A model generated the notes under the pieces. That model did no database searches, was not told where the DNA came from, and worked only from the letters and a program-made list of their open reading frames with translations. The translations under genes and the position numbers were made by a program. Below, piece after piece: positions 24,046 through 32,539 of a stretch of 64,000 nucleotides of DNA (the first letter of the stretch is position 1; each line of letters starts with the position of its first letter). The stretch is from Streptomyces akebiae (lineage in GTDB: Bacteria; Actinomycetota; Actinomycetes; Streptomycetales; Streptomycetaceae), in assembly GCF_019599145.1 (NCBI RefSeq), contig NZ_CP080647.1, positions 4,836,001 through 4,900,000 on the forward strand, read 5' to 3'.

Positions 24046-24612
24046 TCATCCGCCGCGAGCGGCCCCGTCCGGCCAGACGACGTCCACGGGGATCCCGGCC
24101 CCCCGCGCTGCGAGCACGGCATCGGCGGTGCCGCCGCCCTTGCCGGTGGGCGGCGCACCGTCCCATACGGCCACGAGCCGATCGGCCCGCTGGATGAGTA
24201 CGGCGTTGGCGGCCTCGTACGCCTCCCGGTCGGCCGTCTCGTAGGGAAGCACGACGACCTCCCCGGCGGCCTCGACGAGCCGGTCGTACGCGTCCCCGTG
24301 CGCAGGCTCGACGGTGTTCCGCCGATAGTCGCGCGAGGGCACGACGACGATCAGCCGCCCGCCGAGACCGAGCACGGCTTCGGCGAAGACCGTGTCGGCC
24401 CCCTTGGCGATACAGGACACCCCGACGAGGGAGCTGCCGGGGCCGTCGGGGCCTCCGGGGCCGCCGGGGCGACCGTCCGCGGCGTACGGTCTGAGCAGGT
24501 CGTCCAACGCCTCACGCACGAGTGGGACGGTCTTCTCGGTCAGGTCCAGATGCCCGGTCACCGCGATGGCTGTCCGCTGTCGCGAGGCCGGGACGACCTT
24601 GGCGATGGTCAT
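24046..24612 (-). CDS. SLOG-type nucleotide-binding protein
   Basis: The 188-residue protein is a Rossmann-like SLOG/DprA-LOG fold. It starts with a TGHLDL motif after a beta strand and has SCIAKGADTVFAEAVLGLGG in the second helix. VVVPSRDYRRN and the C-terminal signature AVWDGAPPTGKGGGTADAVL follow. SLOG proteins bind nucleotides or nucleotide-derived signals; stand-alone actinobacterial members have no assigned reaction. A Gly/Pro-rich insertion (GGPGGPDGPG) interrupts the first third. It is convergent with helR, only 9 bases apart, and follows the HTH gene in the same direction after a repeat-containing 49-base gap with a GAGGGAGG ribosome binding site. Confidence 0.75.
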   Translation of the reverse strand: MTIAKVVPASRQRTAIAVTGHLDLTEKTVPLVREALDDLLRPYAADGRPGGPGGPDGPGSSLVGVSCIAKGADTVFAEAVLGLGGRLIVVVPSRDYRRNTVEPAHGDAYDRLVEAAGEVVVLPYETADREAYEAANAVLIQRADRLVAVWDGAPPTGKGGGTADAVLAARGAGIPVDVVWPDGAARGG

Positions 24613-24661
24613 GCGATGACGCCTCCCTCTTAGCTGTCGCTCCTCTTAGCTGTCGCTCCTG

Positions 24662-25990
24662 CTAGCTGTCGAGCGGGACCCAGGCTCGCTCTCCCGCGTC
24701 GTTCGTGCCGTACCAGTAGTGCGGCATGCCCTTGATGCCGGTGGTGTGGAACGGGCGGCCGTCGTCGTCGATGCGGATCGTGCCGGTGCGGCCCTGGGAG
24801 GACCAGTCGAGTTCGAGGTACCAGCGGGCGTCGTAGGTCTGTGTCGTCGCGTGGACCTCCAGCACCTCCGGATCCTCGGCGGAGACACGGTACGGGAAGC
24901 GCACGGCCGGGATGATGTGCCCGCCGTCGGCACCGTTCGCGCCGTCCTTCGGCTGGGCGACGGGCCGGTCCTCGTCGAGGTTCACGGTGAAGCGACGGGG
25001 GGTGAGGTCGCTGCCGCAGCCCTGGCCCATGGAGTGGGCGTTGCCGTCGGCGGGAGTGCCGCGGCTGACGACCCTGACGTGGATCGCCTTCAGGACCACG
25101 GCCGTGGACGACCGCCCCTGCACGGAGATCTGCACCTTCGTCTGCCGCCCGTGCACCGCGCCCTGCGTCGCGGCCCACACCTCGACGTCCTGCGGGAGCG
25201 GCGGCGGAGGCACCTGCGCGACCGGCTTGTCGATGACGTAGTCGTGGTCGCAGCCCTTGTCCCAGACCAGGGGGTCGACGCTCCAGGTGAGGGGCGGGTC
25301 GGCGGCGGGCTCGGTGGCCGACGGCTGCGTGGCCGAAGGCTGCGCCGAGCGGCCGGGTGAGCCGGCGGCGGTCGTCCCGGCGGTGCCCCCGGGGCGCACG
25401 GAGCGGGACGCGTCCGTCCCGGAGGAGTGGCCGCCGGAGAGGGCGGACAGACCCGCGACGGTGATGATGACGAGCAGGGCACAGGCAGCGGCGGCGGTGG
25501 TGGACGCGAGGATCCGTCGACGGCGGCGTGCGGAGCCCGAACGGTCGCCGTATCGGCTGTCCCGGTCCCTGCCGCCGTCCCGGTCCCTGCCGCCGTCCCC
25601 GTCCCTCTCCCCCTCCCCGTCCCTCTCCCTCTCCCCGTCCCCGTCCCCGTCTGCCTCCGTGTCCCTGCCTTTACTCCTCTCCATGTCCGGTGCGGGTGCC
25701 GGAATTGCTGCCTCCGGCGAGCCGGCCGTACGCACCCGCTGCCGGGCCGCCACCGCCGACAGCCACAGTCGGTGCAGTTCGAGCCGCTCCTGAGGTGTCG
25801 CCCCGCAGAAGCCCGCGAGCCGCTCGACGGGCGCGAAGTCCTGCGGCACGCCCTCGCCCGCGCAGTACCGGTGCAGTGTGGAGGCGTTCATGTCGAGCTC
25901 GCGGGCGAGGGAGCCGTAACTCCGGCCGGTGCGGTCCTTGAGCTGACGCAGCAACGCCGCGAACTCCTCGGCATCGTCCCGAACCGACAT
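24662..25990 (-). CDS. Membrane-anchored XRE-type HTH protein with secreted-side domain
   Basis: The 442-residue protein begins with a helix-turn-helix of the actinobacterial XRE type (LLRQLKDRTGRSYGSLAREL, then NASTLHRYCAGEGVPQ). A highly charged repeat follows (residues about 105-150: GDGERERDGEGERDGDGGRD and similar). One membrane segment (ILASTTAAAACALLVIITVAGL, about 160-182) is next. After a Ser/Thr/Pro spacer, a C-terminal domain of about 220 residues ends in DGRPFHTTGIKGMPHYWYGT. The architecture suggests an anti-sigma-like or one-component sensor with a cytoplasmic HTH and an extracytoplasmic sensor. Targets are unknown. Just past its stop, GAGCGACAGCTAA-type units are duplicated. 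Confidence 0.75.
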   Translation of the reverse strand: MSVRDDAEEFAALLRQLKDRTGRSYGSLARELDMNASTLHRYCAGEGVPQDFAPVERLAGFCGATPQERLELHRLWLSAVAARQRVRTAGSPEAAIPAPAPDMERSKGRDTEADGDGDGERERDGEGERDGDGGRDRDGGRDRDSRYGDRSGSARRRRRILASTTAAAACALLVIITVAGLSALSGGHSSGTDASRSVRPGGTAGTTAAGSPGRSAQPSATQPSATEPAADPPLTWSVDPLVWDKGCDHDYVIDKPVAQVPPPPLPQDVEVWAATQGAVHGRQTKVQISVQGRSSTAVVLKAIHVRVVSRGTPADGNAHSMGQGCGSDLTPRRFTVNLDEDRPVAQPKDGANGADGGHIIPAVRFPYRVSAEDPEVLEVHATTQTYDARWYLELDWSSQGRTGTIRIDDDGRPFHTTGIKGMPHYWYGTNDAGERAWVPLDS

Positions 25991-26180
25991 CGTTCCCCTG
26001 TCGTCCGCCCGCGATTCCGCATCCCAGGCCCTGATATGACTGCACGTCAGGTGGGCGGGGATGGTTCCTTGTTGCCCGAAGGACGGCAGTCGTCACGCCG
26101 GACCCCGATGGTCGACGACGTCCGATACGCAGACGCCGAGGGTCGCGTTCACGGCCGCGCACGCCGGCCTTGGCTGCTGC

Positions 26181-26214
26181 CCGGCCGGACGGGGCGGGTG
26201 CCCCGTCGGGCCGG
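26181..26214 (-). terminator. Hairpin after the secreted protein gene
   Basis: CCGGCCGGACGGGGC pairs with GCCCCGTCGGGCCGG over 15 bases with one mismatch, around a short GGGT loop. It lies about 20 bases beyond the stop of the leftward gene at 26233. Confidence 0.55.
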
Positions 26215-26232
26215 ACGGGGCGGGCTCCGCCG

Positions 26233-26775
26233 TCAGTGGGCGCTCTTGGTCGCGATGTCGCTGATGTGGTTGTACCGCTCCACCAGTACGAAGAGCTTGG
26301 TCTTCTGCGCGTTCTTCCCACTGCCGAAGGTCAGCGTGACGGTGACCTCGTGTGCGTGCCCCATGCTGCCGTTGTCGGTCACCGTCCACCGCGCCGGGAT
26401 GTTCTGGGCACGCAGAACGCCGTCCGCCCCGTTCTTCTTCTCCCAGGCCGCCAGCCGCTTGGCGAAGTCGGGCGTCAGGTAGTGCTTGCGGAGCGCCTTG
26501 GCCAACGCGGCGTCCGGGTTCTCGTAGTCGCCCTTCGCGTCGATGTACGCGCCGTAGAAGTCGGCGACCCGGGTCACCACGTGTCCGGACGTACCGGTGA
26601 CCGACTTCGGCGCGGCGGCGGCCGGCTTCGAAACGGCGGTGGGCGACTGTGCCGAGGCAGGTACGGACGCCTGCGCCGGCATCTGCGCCGACACGCCGAG
26701 TCCGACAGCGAGGACGAGACCGGCGGCGGCCGCGCGGAGACCCGAACGACGGCGTGCGGCGACATTCCTGTTCAT
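26233..26775 (-). CDS. Secreted hypothetical protein
   Basis: The 180-residue product starts at the ATG at 26775, preceded by AAGGAAG; upstream extension to 26946 has no ribosome binding site. A signal peptide is clear (RRRSGLRAAAAGLVLAVGLG, cleavage after MPAQASV or nearby). The mature part contains GHVVTRVADFYGAYIDAKGD and RKHYLTPDFAKRLAAWEKKN, ending in a beta-rich stretch (TVTLTFGSGKNAQKTKLFVL). The layout resembles small NTF2/Imm-like secreted folds, but I do not recognise the family and no catalytic residues stand out. Confidence 0.7.
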   Translation of the reverse strand: MNRNVAARRRSGLRAAAAGLVLAVGLGVSAQMPAQASVPASAQSPTAVSKPAAAAPKSVTGTSGHVVTRVADFYGAYIDAKGDYENPDAALAKALRKHYLTPDFAKRLAAWEKKNGADGVLRAQNIPARWTVTDNGSMGHAHEVTVTLTFGSGKNAQKTKLFVLVERYNHISDIATKSAH

Positions 26776-27452
26776 GTGCGTCTTCCTTCTCTGATTCGTT
26801 GAGTGGCTGCGTGCGGGAGGCCGCACATCCGGTGCTCGGGCACAGAGGTGCCCGGTACGCGGGTACGGGGAAGGTGTCGTCGCCCTACCGCTGCCGGGGC
26901 GGTCGTTGCCTCCCGGCCGGGGCGACACCCAAAGCTTCGAGGACACCGGGGATCACCACAACAGCTGTCGCCCCATCCCCGGCGGCAGAACGGTCCCACC
27001 CTTGTTGACCTGCGAGAAATGGACTCATGGGAATGCCCTGGGATGCCACCCGGACCCCGCCGGACCACGCTCGGGGCTGGAGAGGGAAGCGGCGCCGCTG
27101 TACGCCGCGCTGCCTCTTCGCTGCGGACGGCCTGACGGAGGTCCGGGATGCGCGGAGCGGGTGTGCCTGGTGTTGCCTCCGGGCGGCGCGTTGAACGTCG
27201 GCCGCTCTGCAACCGCTCCCCATCAGTGGGCGGGGAGAGCGGTGCCACCGAAATCACCACTGTGAGTCCTGGGCGGCCCAGGCACGCGCCAGTGGCGCAC
27301 CCTCTTGCCGGACGCACTGTCAGCGGAAGGAACCGGCGTACCGCTTCACCTGGTTCATCCAACGGAGCCGGAGGTGCCGGATGGCAGGCCCCTCCGACAC
27401 CCCGCCCTCCCTCAAGGGCTGTCCGGGCTCCCGTGCTCCCGTGCTCCCGCGC
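26776..27452. other. 677-base region without recognisable gene
   Basis: Both strands contain short open frames, but none has convincing ribosome binding sites, protein-like composition or a family motif. Base composition is more balanced than in the flanking genes and third-position GC bias is weak, as in decayed coding DNA. It may be the remains of an insertion or lost gene. GCTCCCGTGCTCCCG-type repeats occur near 27430-27450. Confidence 0.4.
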
Positions 27453-28328
27453 TCAGCCCACCGTCGAGGGATTCACTGAGCGAGTCCGGGTGATGGCGTA
27501 GCCGAAAGCAGTTGCCAGGACGTACATCAGAACCGAGTAGACGGCACTGGGAATGGCGACCTCGGTGCTGTCGAGGATGCTCAGTGCGATGGTGAGGGCC
27601 ACGGTGGTGTTGTGGATCCCCACCTCCATGGCGCTGGCGACGGCCTGAGGCTCATCGAGGCGAAGGGCTCTGGCACCGCCGTAGCCGATGCTGAGGCTCG
27701 CGAGGCAGAAGATGCCGGTGACCAGGCCGACCTGGCGAAGGTAGTCCGCGAGGTTCTCCCGCTCTCCCAGCAGCGCCGCCAGGGACACGGCGACCAGGAC
27801 GGCGATGGAGAACACCCGGACCGGACGGTCCGCGCGGGCGGCAAAGTCGGCGGACCGCTTCCGGACGAGCATGCCGATCCCGACCGGGATGAGCACGATG
27901 GCGATCACCTGCAACACCTTGCCGAATTGCAGTCCCAGGTCGCCCTCGGCGTCGAAGTGGCTGATGGCCAGGTTGGTGACGAGGGGAATGGTGACGGCCG
28001 CGAGCACGGAATTGATCGCGGTGAGGGTGATGTTGAACGCCACATCCCCGCGGAACAGGTGGCTGAAGAGATTGGCGGTGGTACCGCCCGGGGACGCGGC
28101 CAGCAGCATCACGCCCACGGCGAGCAGCGGGTCCACGTCGAAGACCTTGACCAGCCCGAAGGCGACCAGCGGCAGCACCACGATCTGCACGGTCAGCGCG
28201 AACCCCACCGCTTTCGGCGAACGGGCCACCCGCCTGAAGTCGGCCGTGGTGAGCGAGAGCCCGAGACCGAACATGATGATGGCGAGCGCGACGGGCAAGC
28301 CGGCGGTGATCAGCGCTGAATCCTTCAT
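27453..28328 (-). CDS. Bile acid:sodium symporter-family transporter
   Basis: The 291-residue protein has about nine to ten membrane segments of the BASS/SBF type. Segment 1 reads LPVALAIIMFGLGLSLTTAD. The conserved core includes LAVGVMLLAASPGGTTANLF and the second crossover AVASAMEVGIHNTTVALTIA. These two unwound crossover helices form the Na+ and substrate site in the family. It probably takes up or exports an organic anion with sodium; the substrate cannot be inferred. The ATG is at 28328. It stands alone, flanked by two regions without clear genes. Confidence 0.9.
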   Translation of the reverse strand: MKDSALITAGLPVALAIIMFGLGLSLTTADFRRVARSPKAVGFALTVQIVVLPLVAFGLVKVFDVDPLLAVGVMLLAASPGGTTANLFSHLFRGDVAFNITLTAINSVLAAVTIPLVTNLAISHFDAEGDLGLQFGKVLQVIAIVLIPVGIGMLVRKRSADFAARADRPVRVFSIAVLVAVSLAALLGERENLADYLRQVGLVTGIFCLASLSIGYGGARALRLDEPQAVASAMEVGIHNTTVALTIALSILDSTEVAIPSAVYSVLMYVLATAFGYAITRTRSVNPSTVG

Positions 28329-28712
28329 GCCTCACGCTTCCTGGAGGACGGCATGACGGCAGCGGAGACTGCGAGAACTGCCGCACGGCCCGTAGGTCGC
28401 CACAGTGAAGCAGCACCGACCCTCTGTTACAAGGTTTGAGCTGATCGGCGTGATGGGTGACCCGACGACTCTGGCGCCAAGTGCGGCACGTATGGCACGA
28501 CATGTACGGCTTCAGGGCAGGACGAGGACCATGACGTCGTACAACGGGGCGTCAGGGAAAGGCAGTTACTGCCCGCCTGCTCGTACCCCAGGTCTCGCAC
28601 ATGTCCCGCAGAACGAGGTTCCACAGACGCGCTTACGTTCTCAACGGCACCGTCACCGTTGACTCGATCTGACTCCGGCCCCGGTCACGACCCACTGAAG
28701 AGACCAAGAGAC
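28329..28712. other. 384-base region without recognisable gene
   Basis: This should contain the symporter promoter on its left side. Short rightward frames exist but lack protein-like content. One ends with a readable tail, YVLNGTVTVDSI, before TGA at about 28670, which might be the last residues of a lost gene. No repeat or RNA gene was recognised. Confidence 0.35.
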
Positions 28713-29228
28713 CTAGTAGTACCCCTTTGTTCCGTCGAGCAGCTCTCTCACGATGTCCGCGTGCCCCGCGTGCCGTCCGGTCTCTTCGACGAGATGGATG
28801 AGCATCCAGCGAAGGTTGGCGTTGCCTGCGCGGAAGTCGGGGTGGCGGCCGACGTCGTCCAGTGATGCCTCGGCCACAATCTCGTTGCTTCGGACGCACT
28901 GGGCCTCGTACTCCGCGAGCAGCTGCTTCAGCGAGATGCCGTCGGTACGCCAGTCCGAGTCCTCGCCCATCGCGACCAAGGACGGATTCTGCGTCTTGTC
29001 GCCGCCCAGGAACAGCACCTCCAGCCAGGTGTGCTCGACCCACCGCATATGGCTGATGATCCCGGCCATCGTCATCGCCGGCGAGGTCGGGATGACGGAG
29101 CGGTGCGCGTCAGCCTCGCTCAGGCCCTCGCATTTCCATCTCAAGATCTGTCGTTGCAGATCCAACCAACCGATGAGCGCGGTGCGTTCGTCGGCCTGCA
29201 AAGGGGGACGCTCAAGTGAGGGTGACAT
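28713..29228 (-). CDS. DinB/DUF664-family protein
   Basis: The 171-residue product is a four-helix DinB-fold protein. The metal-site histidines are visible in GIISHMRWVEHTWLEVLF (first helix pair) and LIHLVEETGRHAGHADIVRE near the C-terminus. Actinobacterial DUF664/DinB proteins are putative metal-dependent thiol (often mycothiol) transferases acting on toxic or xenobiotic compounds. That assignment is from the family; the substrate is unknown. Length (about 170) is standard. The start is the ATG at 29228. It is a lone gene in the remnant-rich zone. Confidence 0.88.
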   Translation of the reverse strand: MSPSLERPPLQADERTALIGWLDLQRQILRWKCEGLSEADAHRSVIPTSPAMTMAGIISHMRWVEHTWLEVLFLGGDKTQNPSLVAMGEDSDWRTDGISLKQLLAEYEAQCVRSNEIVAEASLDDVGRHPDFRAGNANLRWMLIHLVEETGRHAGHADIVRELLDGTKGYY

Positions 29229-29359
29229 GCCTGCACGTTAGGGCGCTCGGTCTCCGGATACCGCCTGGTTTTCGATTCAAGATGCGCCAGACACAACCCA
29301 GGGTCGCCTCAAGCACCGTTACAGCCATGGCTCAGCCCTGAGGCGCCGCCCACCGCACT

Positions 29360-29536
29360 TCACCGCGCGGGCGTCTCGATAGGGATCTCGTAGGCGATCT
29401 CCCATCGTACGTCCGGAACAGTGATGTCCGCCGCCTCCACGGGGCGTCCGTCACTGTCGTGGTAGGTCCGCTCGATACGGGTCAACAGCTCACCGACACT
29501 GACGCCGAGCAGATTGGCCTCTTCCTGCACGAGCAC
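29360..29536 (-). pseudogene. C-terminal fragment of a GntR/UTRA regulator
   Basis: About 58 codons read QEEANLLGVSVGELLTRIER, then TYHDSDGRPVEAADITVPDV and RWEIAYEIPIETPAR before the stop at 29360-29362. This is the last part of a UTRA ligand-binding domain as found in HutC/GntR regulators (pattern EANLLG, ERTYHDSDGRPVE and AYEIP). The DNA-binding half is missing. At about 29536 the frame meets the 3' part of an unrelated rightward gene, so the two fragments abut head to tail. Confidence 0.7.
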
Positions 29537-29656
29537 ACCCGCACGTGCGCCGCCGGCTGCAAGGGCACCCCCAAGGCCCAGGACGGCCGCGAGGACGGCC
29601 GCCGACTGTGGGGCACGTACCGCCTCACGCGAATCGGAAAGACGGCGACATCATGA
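29537..29656 (+). pseudogene. 3' fragment of a small Streptomyces protein gene
   Basis: The frame reads CAAGCKGTPKAQDGREDGRR and then LWGTYRLTRIGKTATS, ending TGA 29654-29656. The last bases overlap the ATG of the next gene as ATGA, which indicates an original translationally coupled pair. The 5' part is lost at the junction with the GntR fragment. A longer frame back to 29459 runs antisense through that fragment and is not credible. Confidence 0.5.
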
Positions 29657-30105
29657 GCTGGACCATCGAACACCCACCCGGCCGCCCGGTACGCCGCACC
29701 GACGACAACCGCCTCGCCGTACCGCTCCGCCTGTCCCTCACCGACGGCCACGCCACCGACACCGAACTCACCCTCACCCTCGCCGAGGCCGAACACCTGC
29801 ACGCCGCACTCTGCCGAGCGCTCGACGGCGAACCGACACCGCCGGCCGCGCCGGAGTGCCGCCAGTCGCCCCAGGCCTCGCCGGGGGCAGCGCACATCGT
29901 CGGGCGCGCACACAACAGTGGGGCAGGGCGCCGTGAGGACGGCTTCGGCGCGCAGCTCCGGGCCGCCGCCGACCGTGGCGATCTGACCTACCAGCCGACG
30001 CATTTGGTGGTGTGTTCCCTGCTCACGGTCGGCGTCGACACTGCCGGGCGCGTCGTGCCCGGACATCCCGAAATATTGCAATTACCCACCGGTAGGGATA
30101 TTTGA
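29653..30105 (+). CDS. Hypothetical protein, uncertain
   Basis: The 150-residue frame begins at ATG 29653 in an ATGA overlap with the upstream fragment. The first 60 residues look like a genuine small beta-alpha protein: MSWTIEHPPGRPVRRTDDNR, then LAVPLRLSLTDGHATDTELT and LAEAEHLHAALCRALDG. The remainder (QSPQASPGAAHIVGRAHNSG onward) is of lower quality and may be read-through beyond an original stop lost by mutation. No family recognised. It lies just upstream of the ribosome-inactivating protein gene. Confidence 0.45.
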   Translation: MSWTIEHPPGRPVRRTDDNRLAVPLRLSLTDGHATDTELTLTLAEAEHLHAALCRALDGEPTPPAAPECRQSPQASPGAAHIVGRAHNSGAGRREDGFGAQLRAAADRGDLTYQPTHLVVCSLLTVGVDTAGRVVPGHPEILQLPTGRDI

Positions 30106-30110
30106 CCCTA
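30076..30110 (+). promoter_or_regulatory. Candidate promoter and inverted repeat for the RIP gene
   Basis: TTGCAA (30076-30081) and TATTTG (30099-30104) are 17 bases apart in an unusually AT-rich patch. An inverted repeat TAGGG-N8-CCCTA (30093-30110) covers the -10 region and could be an operator. The leader to the ATG at 30214 would be about 100 bases and includes a GAGGC/GCCTC hairpin near 30139-30157. Confidence 0.45.
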
Positions 30111-30213
30111 GTGAACCTCTGAGGTCTCTGTGAAAAGTGAGGCGTACAGAAGCCTCCTGCCCGACAGGGCCCTGACCTACAGGGACGGGCATGCAGAGAA
30201 GGGCTACACGCAG

Positions 30214-31203
30214 ATGAACTCGGTCTCCGATCCAGCCACGCCGCCGAGGGCGGGCCGCCGCGGGCACAAGCGCGGCTCCCGGTGGTTCAAGGGGAAGTTC
30301 CTGATCCCCTTCCTCGCCGTCGCCACCCTGCTGGGCGGCGCCGCCGCGGTAATCCCCCAGCTCCAGGAGAAGGCCAGCGCGGCCAACGACGGCAACGACA
30401 TCACCTGGGACATCGGTAACGGGAACGCCGGCGCGTCCCGCTACAGCACCATGCTGGAGGCGGTGCGGCAGCGCGCGTCACAGGGCCGGTTCGTGCTCGA
30501 CAGGACGCACCGCACCCGCCCCGACGCCACCGATGACTTCTTCAGCGTCGACATCAGCGTGCAGGACGAGGGCACGAGCACCCCGAACCGGATCCGGGTG
30601 CACATCCGCGCCAGCGACCTGTTCGTCGTCGGCTGGCTCAACCAGAACGAGAACATCTACAACCGGCTCGATACGAAAAAAAGGGACGAAGACCCCGAAC
30701 CAGCTCCCCCCCTCGTGGACTGTGCACCAAATGGTGGGGCCTGCCTGCAGGCCTCGGTGCACGACACCCCCTTCGACGGCAGCTACCTCTCTCTGGAGCG
30801 CCAGGTCGGCGACCGCGCGAACATCCCACTCTCTCCCAACTCGGTCCGGCAGGCGGTCCGCGACCTGTCCAGGAGCGGGTCCACCAATGCCCAGCAGGCC
30901 CGCGGCATGATCGTTCTCATCCAGGCGATCTCCGAGGCCGCCCGGTTCCGCCCGATCGAGGAGCTGATCCGCAACACCTACACCACCGAGGCGGCGACTC
31001 CGTCGCCGGCCATCCTGGAGCTCGAGAACAGCTGGGACCCCATGTCCGAGATCGCCCACCGGCATGTCAACAACCCCAACGACGAGGTCATCAACACACT
31101 CATGCGCACGCACGCGGGCGTCCTGGGTGATCTCGGGATAACCAATTCCCGGGACGTGGCCGTCGCGCTGCTCGGGATATCGATCACCGTAGTCATCCCC
31201 TAG
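30214..31203 (+). CDS. Secreted ribosome-inactivating protein (rRNA N-glycosylase)
   Basis: The 329-residue protein has a basic start and one hydrophobic segment (KFLIPFLAVATLLGGAAAVI), consistent with a signal peptide or anchor. The body aligns by eye with ricin A chain and Shiga toxin A. The active-site helix reads IQAISEAARFRPIEELIR, with Glu241 and Arg244 at the catalytic positions. Upstream are RIRVHIRASDLFVVGWLNQN and LSLERQVGDRANIPLSPNSV. Downstream is the conserved LELENSWDPMSE. These toxins remove one adenine from the sarcin-ricin loop of 23S/28S rRNA. A loop with two Cys (VDCAPNGGACLQ) may form a disulfide. The ATG at 30214 is chosen over a GTG at 30130 for its ribosome binding site. 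No immunity gene is evident. Targets may be eukaryotic competitors or hosts; that is inference. Confidence 0.9.
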   Translation: MNSVSDPATPPRAGRRGHKRGSRWFKGKFLIPFLAVATLLGGAAAVIPQLQEKASAANDGNDITWDIGNGNAGASRYSTMLEAVRQRASQGRFVLDRTHRTRPDATDDFFSVDISVQDEGTSTPNRIRVHIRASDLFVVGWLNQNENIYNRLDTKKRDEDPEPAPPLVDCAPNGGACLQASVHDTPFDGSYLSLERQVGDRANIPLSPNSVRQAVRDLSRSGSTNAQQARGMIVLIQAISEAARFRPIEELIRNTYTTEAATPSPAILELENSWDPMSEIAHRHVNNPNDEVINTLMRTHAGVLGDLGITNSRDVAVALLGISITVVIP

Positions 31204-31245
31204 CGACGACCCGGGCGACCGGCAGATCGACGACATACCGGTGCC

Positions 31246-31285
31246 GAGCGGCCGGGCCATACGCGATGTGCGCGCCCGGCCGCTC
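31246..31285 (+). terminator. Hairpin terminator after the RIP gene
   Basis: GAGCGGCCGGGC and GCCCGGCCGCTC are perfectly complementary over 12 bp around a 16-base loop, about 43 bases after the RIP stop. Confidence 0.75.
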
Positions 31286-31289
31286 GGTC

Positions 31290-31425
31290 ATATGAACGGA
31301 GCCTGGCGACCTTCATCGCCGGAGTCGTCTCGGGCACGAAGACGGTGGCCGGACCGCCCTGCCGCCGGGCGGCCCCCGCCCAGGCCAGCCCGGCGTTGCC
31401 GCCCGCCAGTCCGGCGACGCCGTCA
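31290..31425 (-). pseudogene. Fragment of a serine/threonine dehydratase-type PLP enzyme
   Basis: In one minus-strand frame the sequence reads GGNAGLAWAGAARRQGGPAT, then VFVPETTPAMKVARLR. This matches the glycine/asparagine loop and following helix of fold-type II PLP enzymes (pattern SGGNAGLAxAxAARxLGxPA then VVPETTP). There is no start, lysine motif or C-terminal part. The rest of 31204-31767 has no recognisable gene. Confidence 0.55.
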
Positions 31426-31767
31426 CCGAGTGCGCACCAGCAATCAGACCTTTTCCGCCACCACCCGCGAATGCCCGGCAGTCAACAGATCAACGTCCCC
31501 TCCCGGAACACCACTCCGGACGGGCGGTGCCGCCAGGCTGGTCCGCCGGCCACGATCTCCTGATCCCACATGGATCCGGACGAGGAAAGCACGGTGCCCG
31601 CTCGTGTGCTCCGGGGATCAGAGAAGGTCTCGCCAGAAAGGGGCCGTCGCCTGCGGGTTTGAGGCGAAGCTCAGTAGTTGTCACCGGCCGAGCCGGATGA
31701 GGTGGCGAATGAGACCAATGAAGCAGCGTGGTTGTCACCAACACGGCCCGCGGCTTGTCACTGCTGC

Positions 31768-32396
31768 TCACTCAGCAGCCTTTCCGTCACCAGTCCCGCG
31801 AGCAGCAGCTGGAGGGGTGCGCGGCCGTAGGCGCTCGCCCTGCGGTCCGAACATGATCAGGTACTCGACGGGACCGCCGGGGCCGGCGTTCGCCACCCCG
31901 TGCGGGGTGCGGGTGTCGAACTCGGCGACATCCCCAGGGGTCAGGATGAGGTCTTGGTCGCCGAGCACGAGCCACAGCCGCCCGTACAGAACGCACAGCA
32001 CTCGTGGCCATCGTGGGAGACCTGACGGGGCCGCGCGGGCGGGTCCTCGGGGGCGGGCAGGACGTGCTTGTGGGCGTGCAGACCGCCGACGTACCGGGTC
32101 AATGGCAGCACCGCCTTGTCGTCGCCGAAGCTCAGCGGCGCCGTAGCGCGCGGCTCGGCCGCGGGGGCGGGTGCGGTGCCGGTCAGTTCGTCCAGGGAGA
32201 CGTCGTACTCCTTCGACAGGTTCAGCAGCACCTCCAGGGTGGGCTTGCGCCGGCCGGTCTCGATCCGCGACAGCGTGCTGGTCGAGATGCCGGTCGCGTG
32301 GCTGACACCGGCGAGCGTCGCGCCGTGGTGCTCGCGCGCGGCTCGCAACCGGGGCCCCATCGCGGCCGGCGTGCCGTCCACGTCGTCGACTGCCAC
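31768..32396 (-). pseudogene. XRE-cupin transcriptional regulator with a one-base frameshift
   Basis: The N-terminal helix-turn-helix is intact: MGPRLRAAREHHGATLAGVS, then HATGISTSTLSRIETGRRKP. The cupin domain continues only after a frame change at about 32000: GHE(W)LCVLYGRLWLVLGDQD, then LTPGDVAEFDTRTPHGVANA and GPVEYLIMFGPQ. Restoring one missing C (plus strand) between 32000 and 32001 would give GHEWLCVLYG and a 209-residue protein, the normal size for the family. It is either a recent inactivation or a sequencing error. The gene is divergent from the epoxide hydrolase at 32540, which it would be expected to control. Confidence 0.8.
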
Positions 32397-32445
32397 CTTT
32401 CCCGCTCCTTCTTGCCGTGCCGCTCCACCGCTCTGTGCTGCGAGT

Positions 32446-32460
32446 TTGCCAGAAGGGCAA
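32446..32460. promoter_or_regulatory. Inverted repeat in the regulator-hydrolase intergenic region
   Basis: TTGCC-AGAAG-GGCAA is a perfect 5-bp inverted repeat with a 5-base spacer, centred between the two divergent starts. It is the best candidate operator for the XRE-cupin regulator. Confidence 0.4.
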
Positions 32461-32539
32461 GGCTGATCGCGTCGGGCGGGTGCCGCGCCGCATGATCGAT
32501 GGGTAGCCGCGTCCGCCCGCCCGATCCGAGGAGAAGCCC

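Noticed and set aside
26772..27362. 196-codon leftward frame in the gene-poor stretch
   Set aside because: No ribosome binding site, no motif, and composition unlike Streptomyces proteins.
29482..30081. 199-codon leftward frame opposite the small hypothetical gene
   Set aside because: Val/Gly/Glu-rich shadow with no start support.
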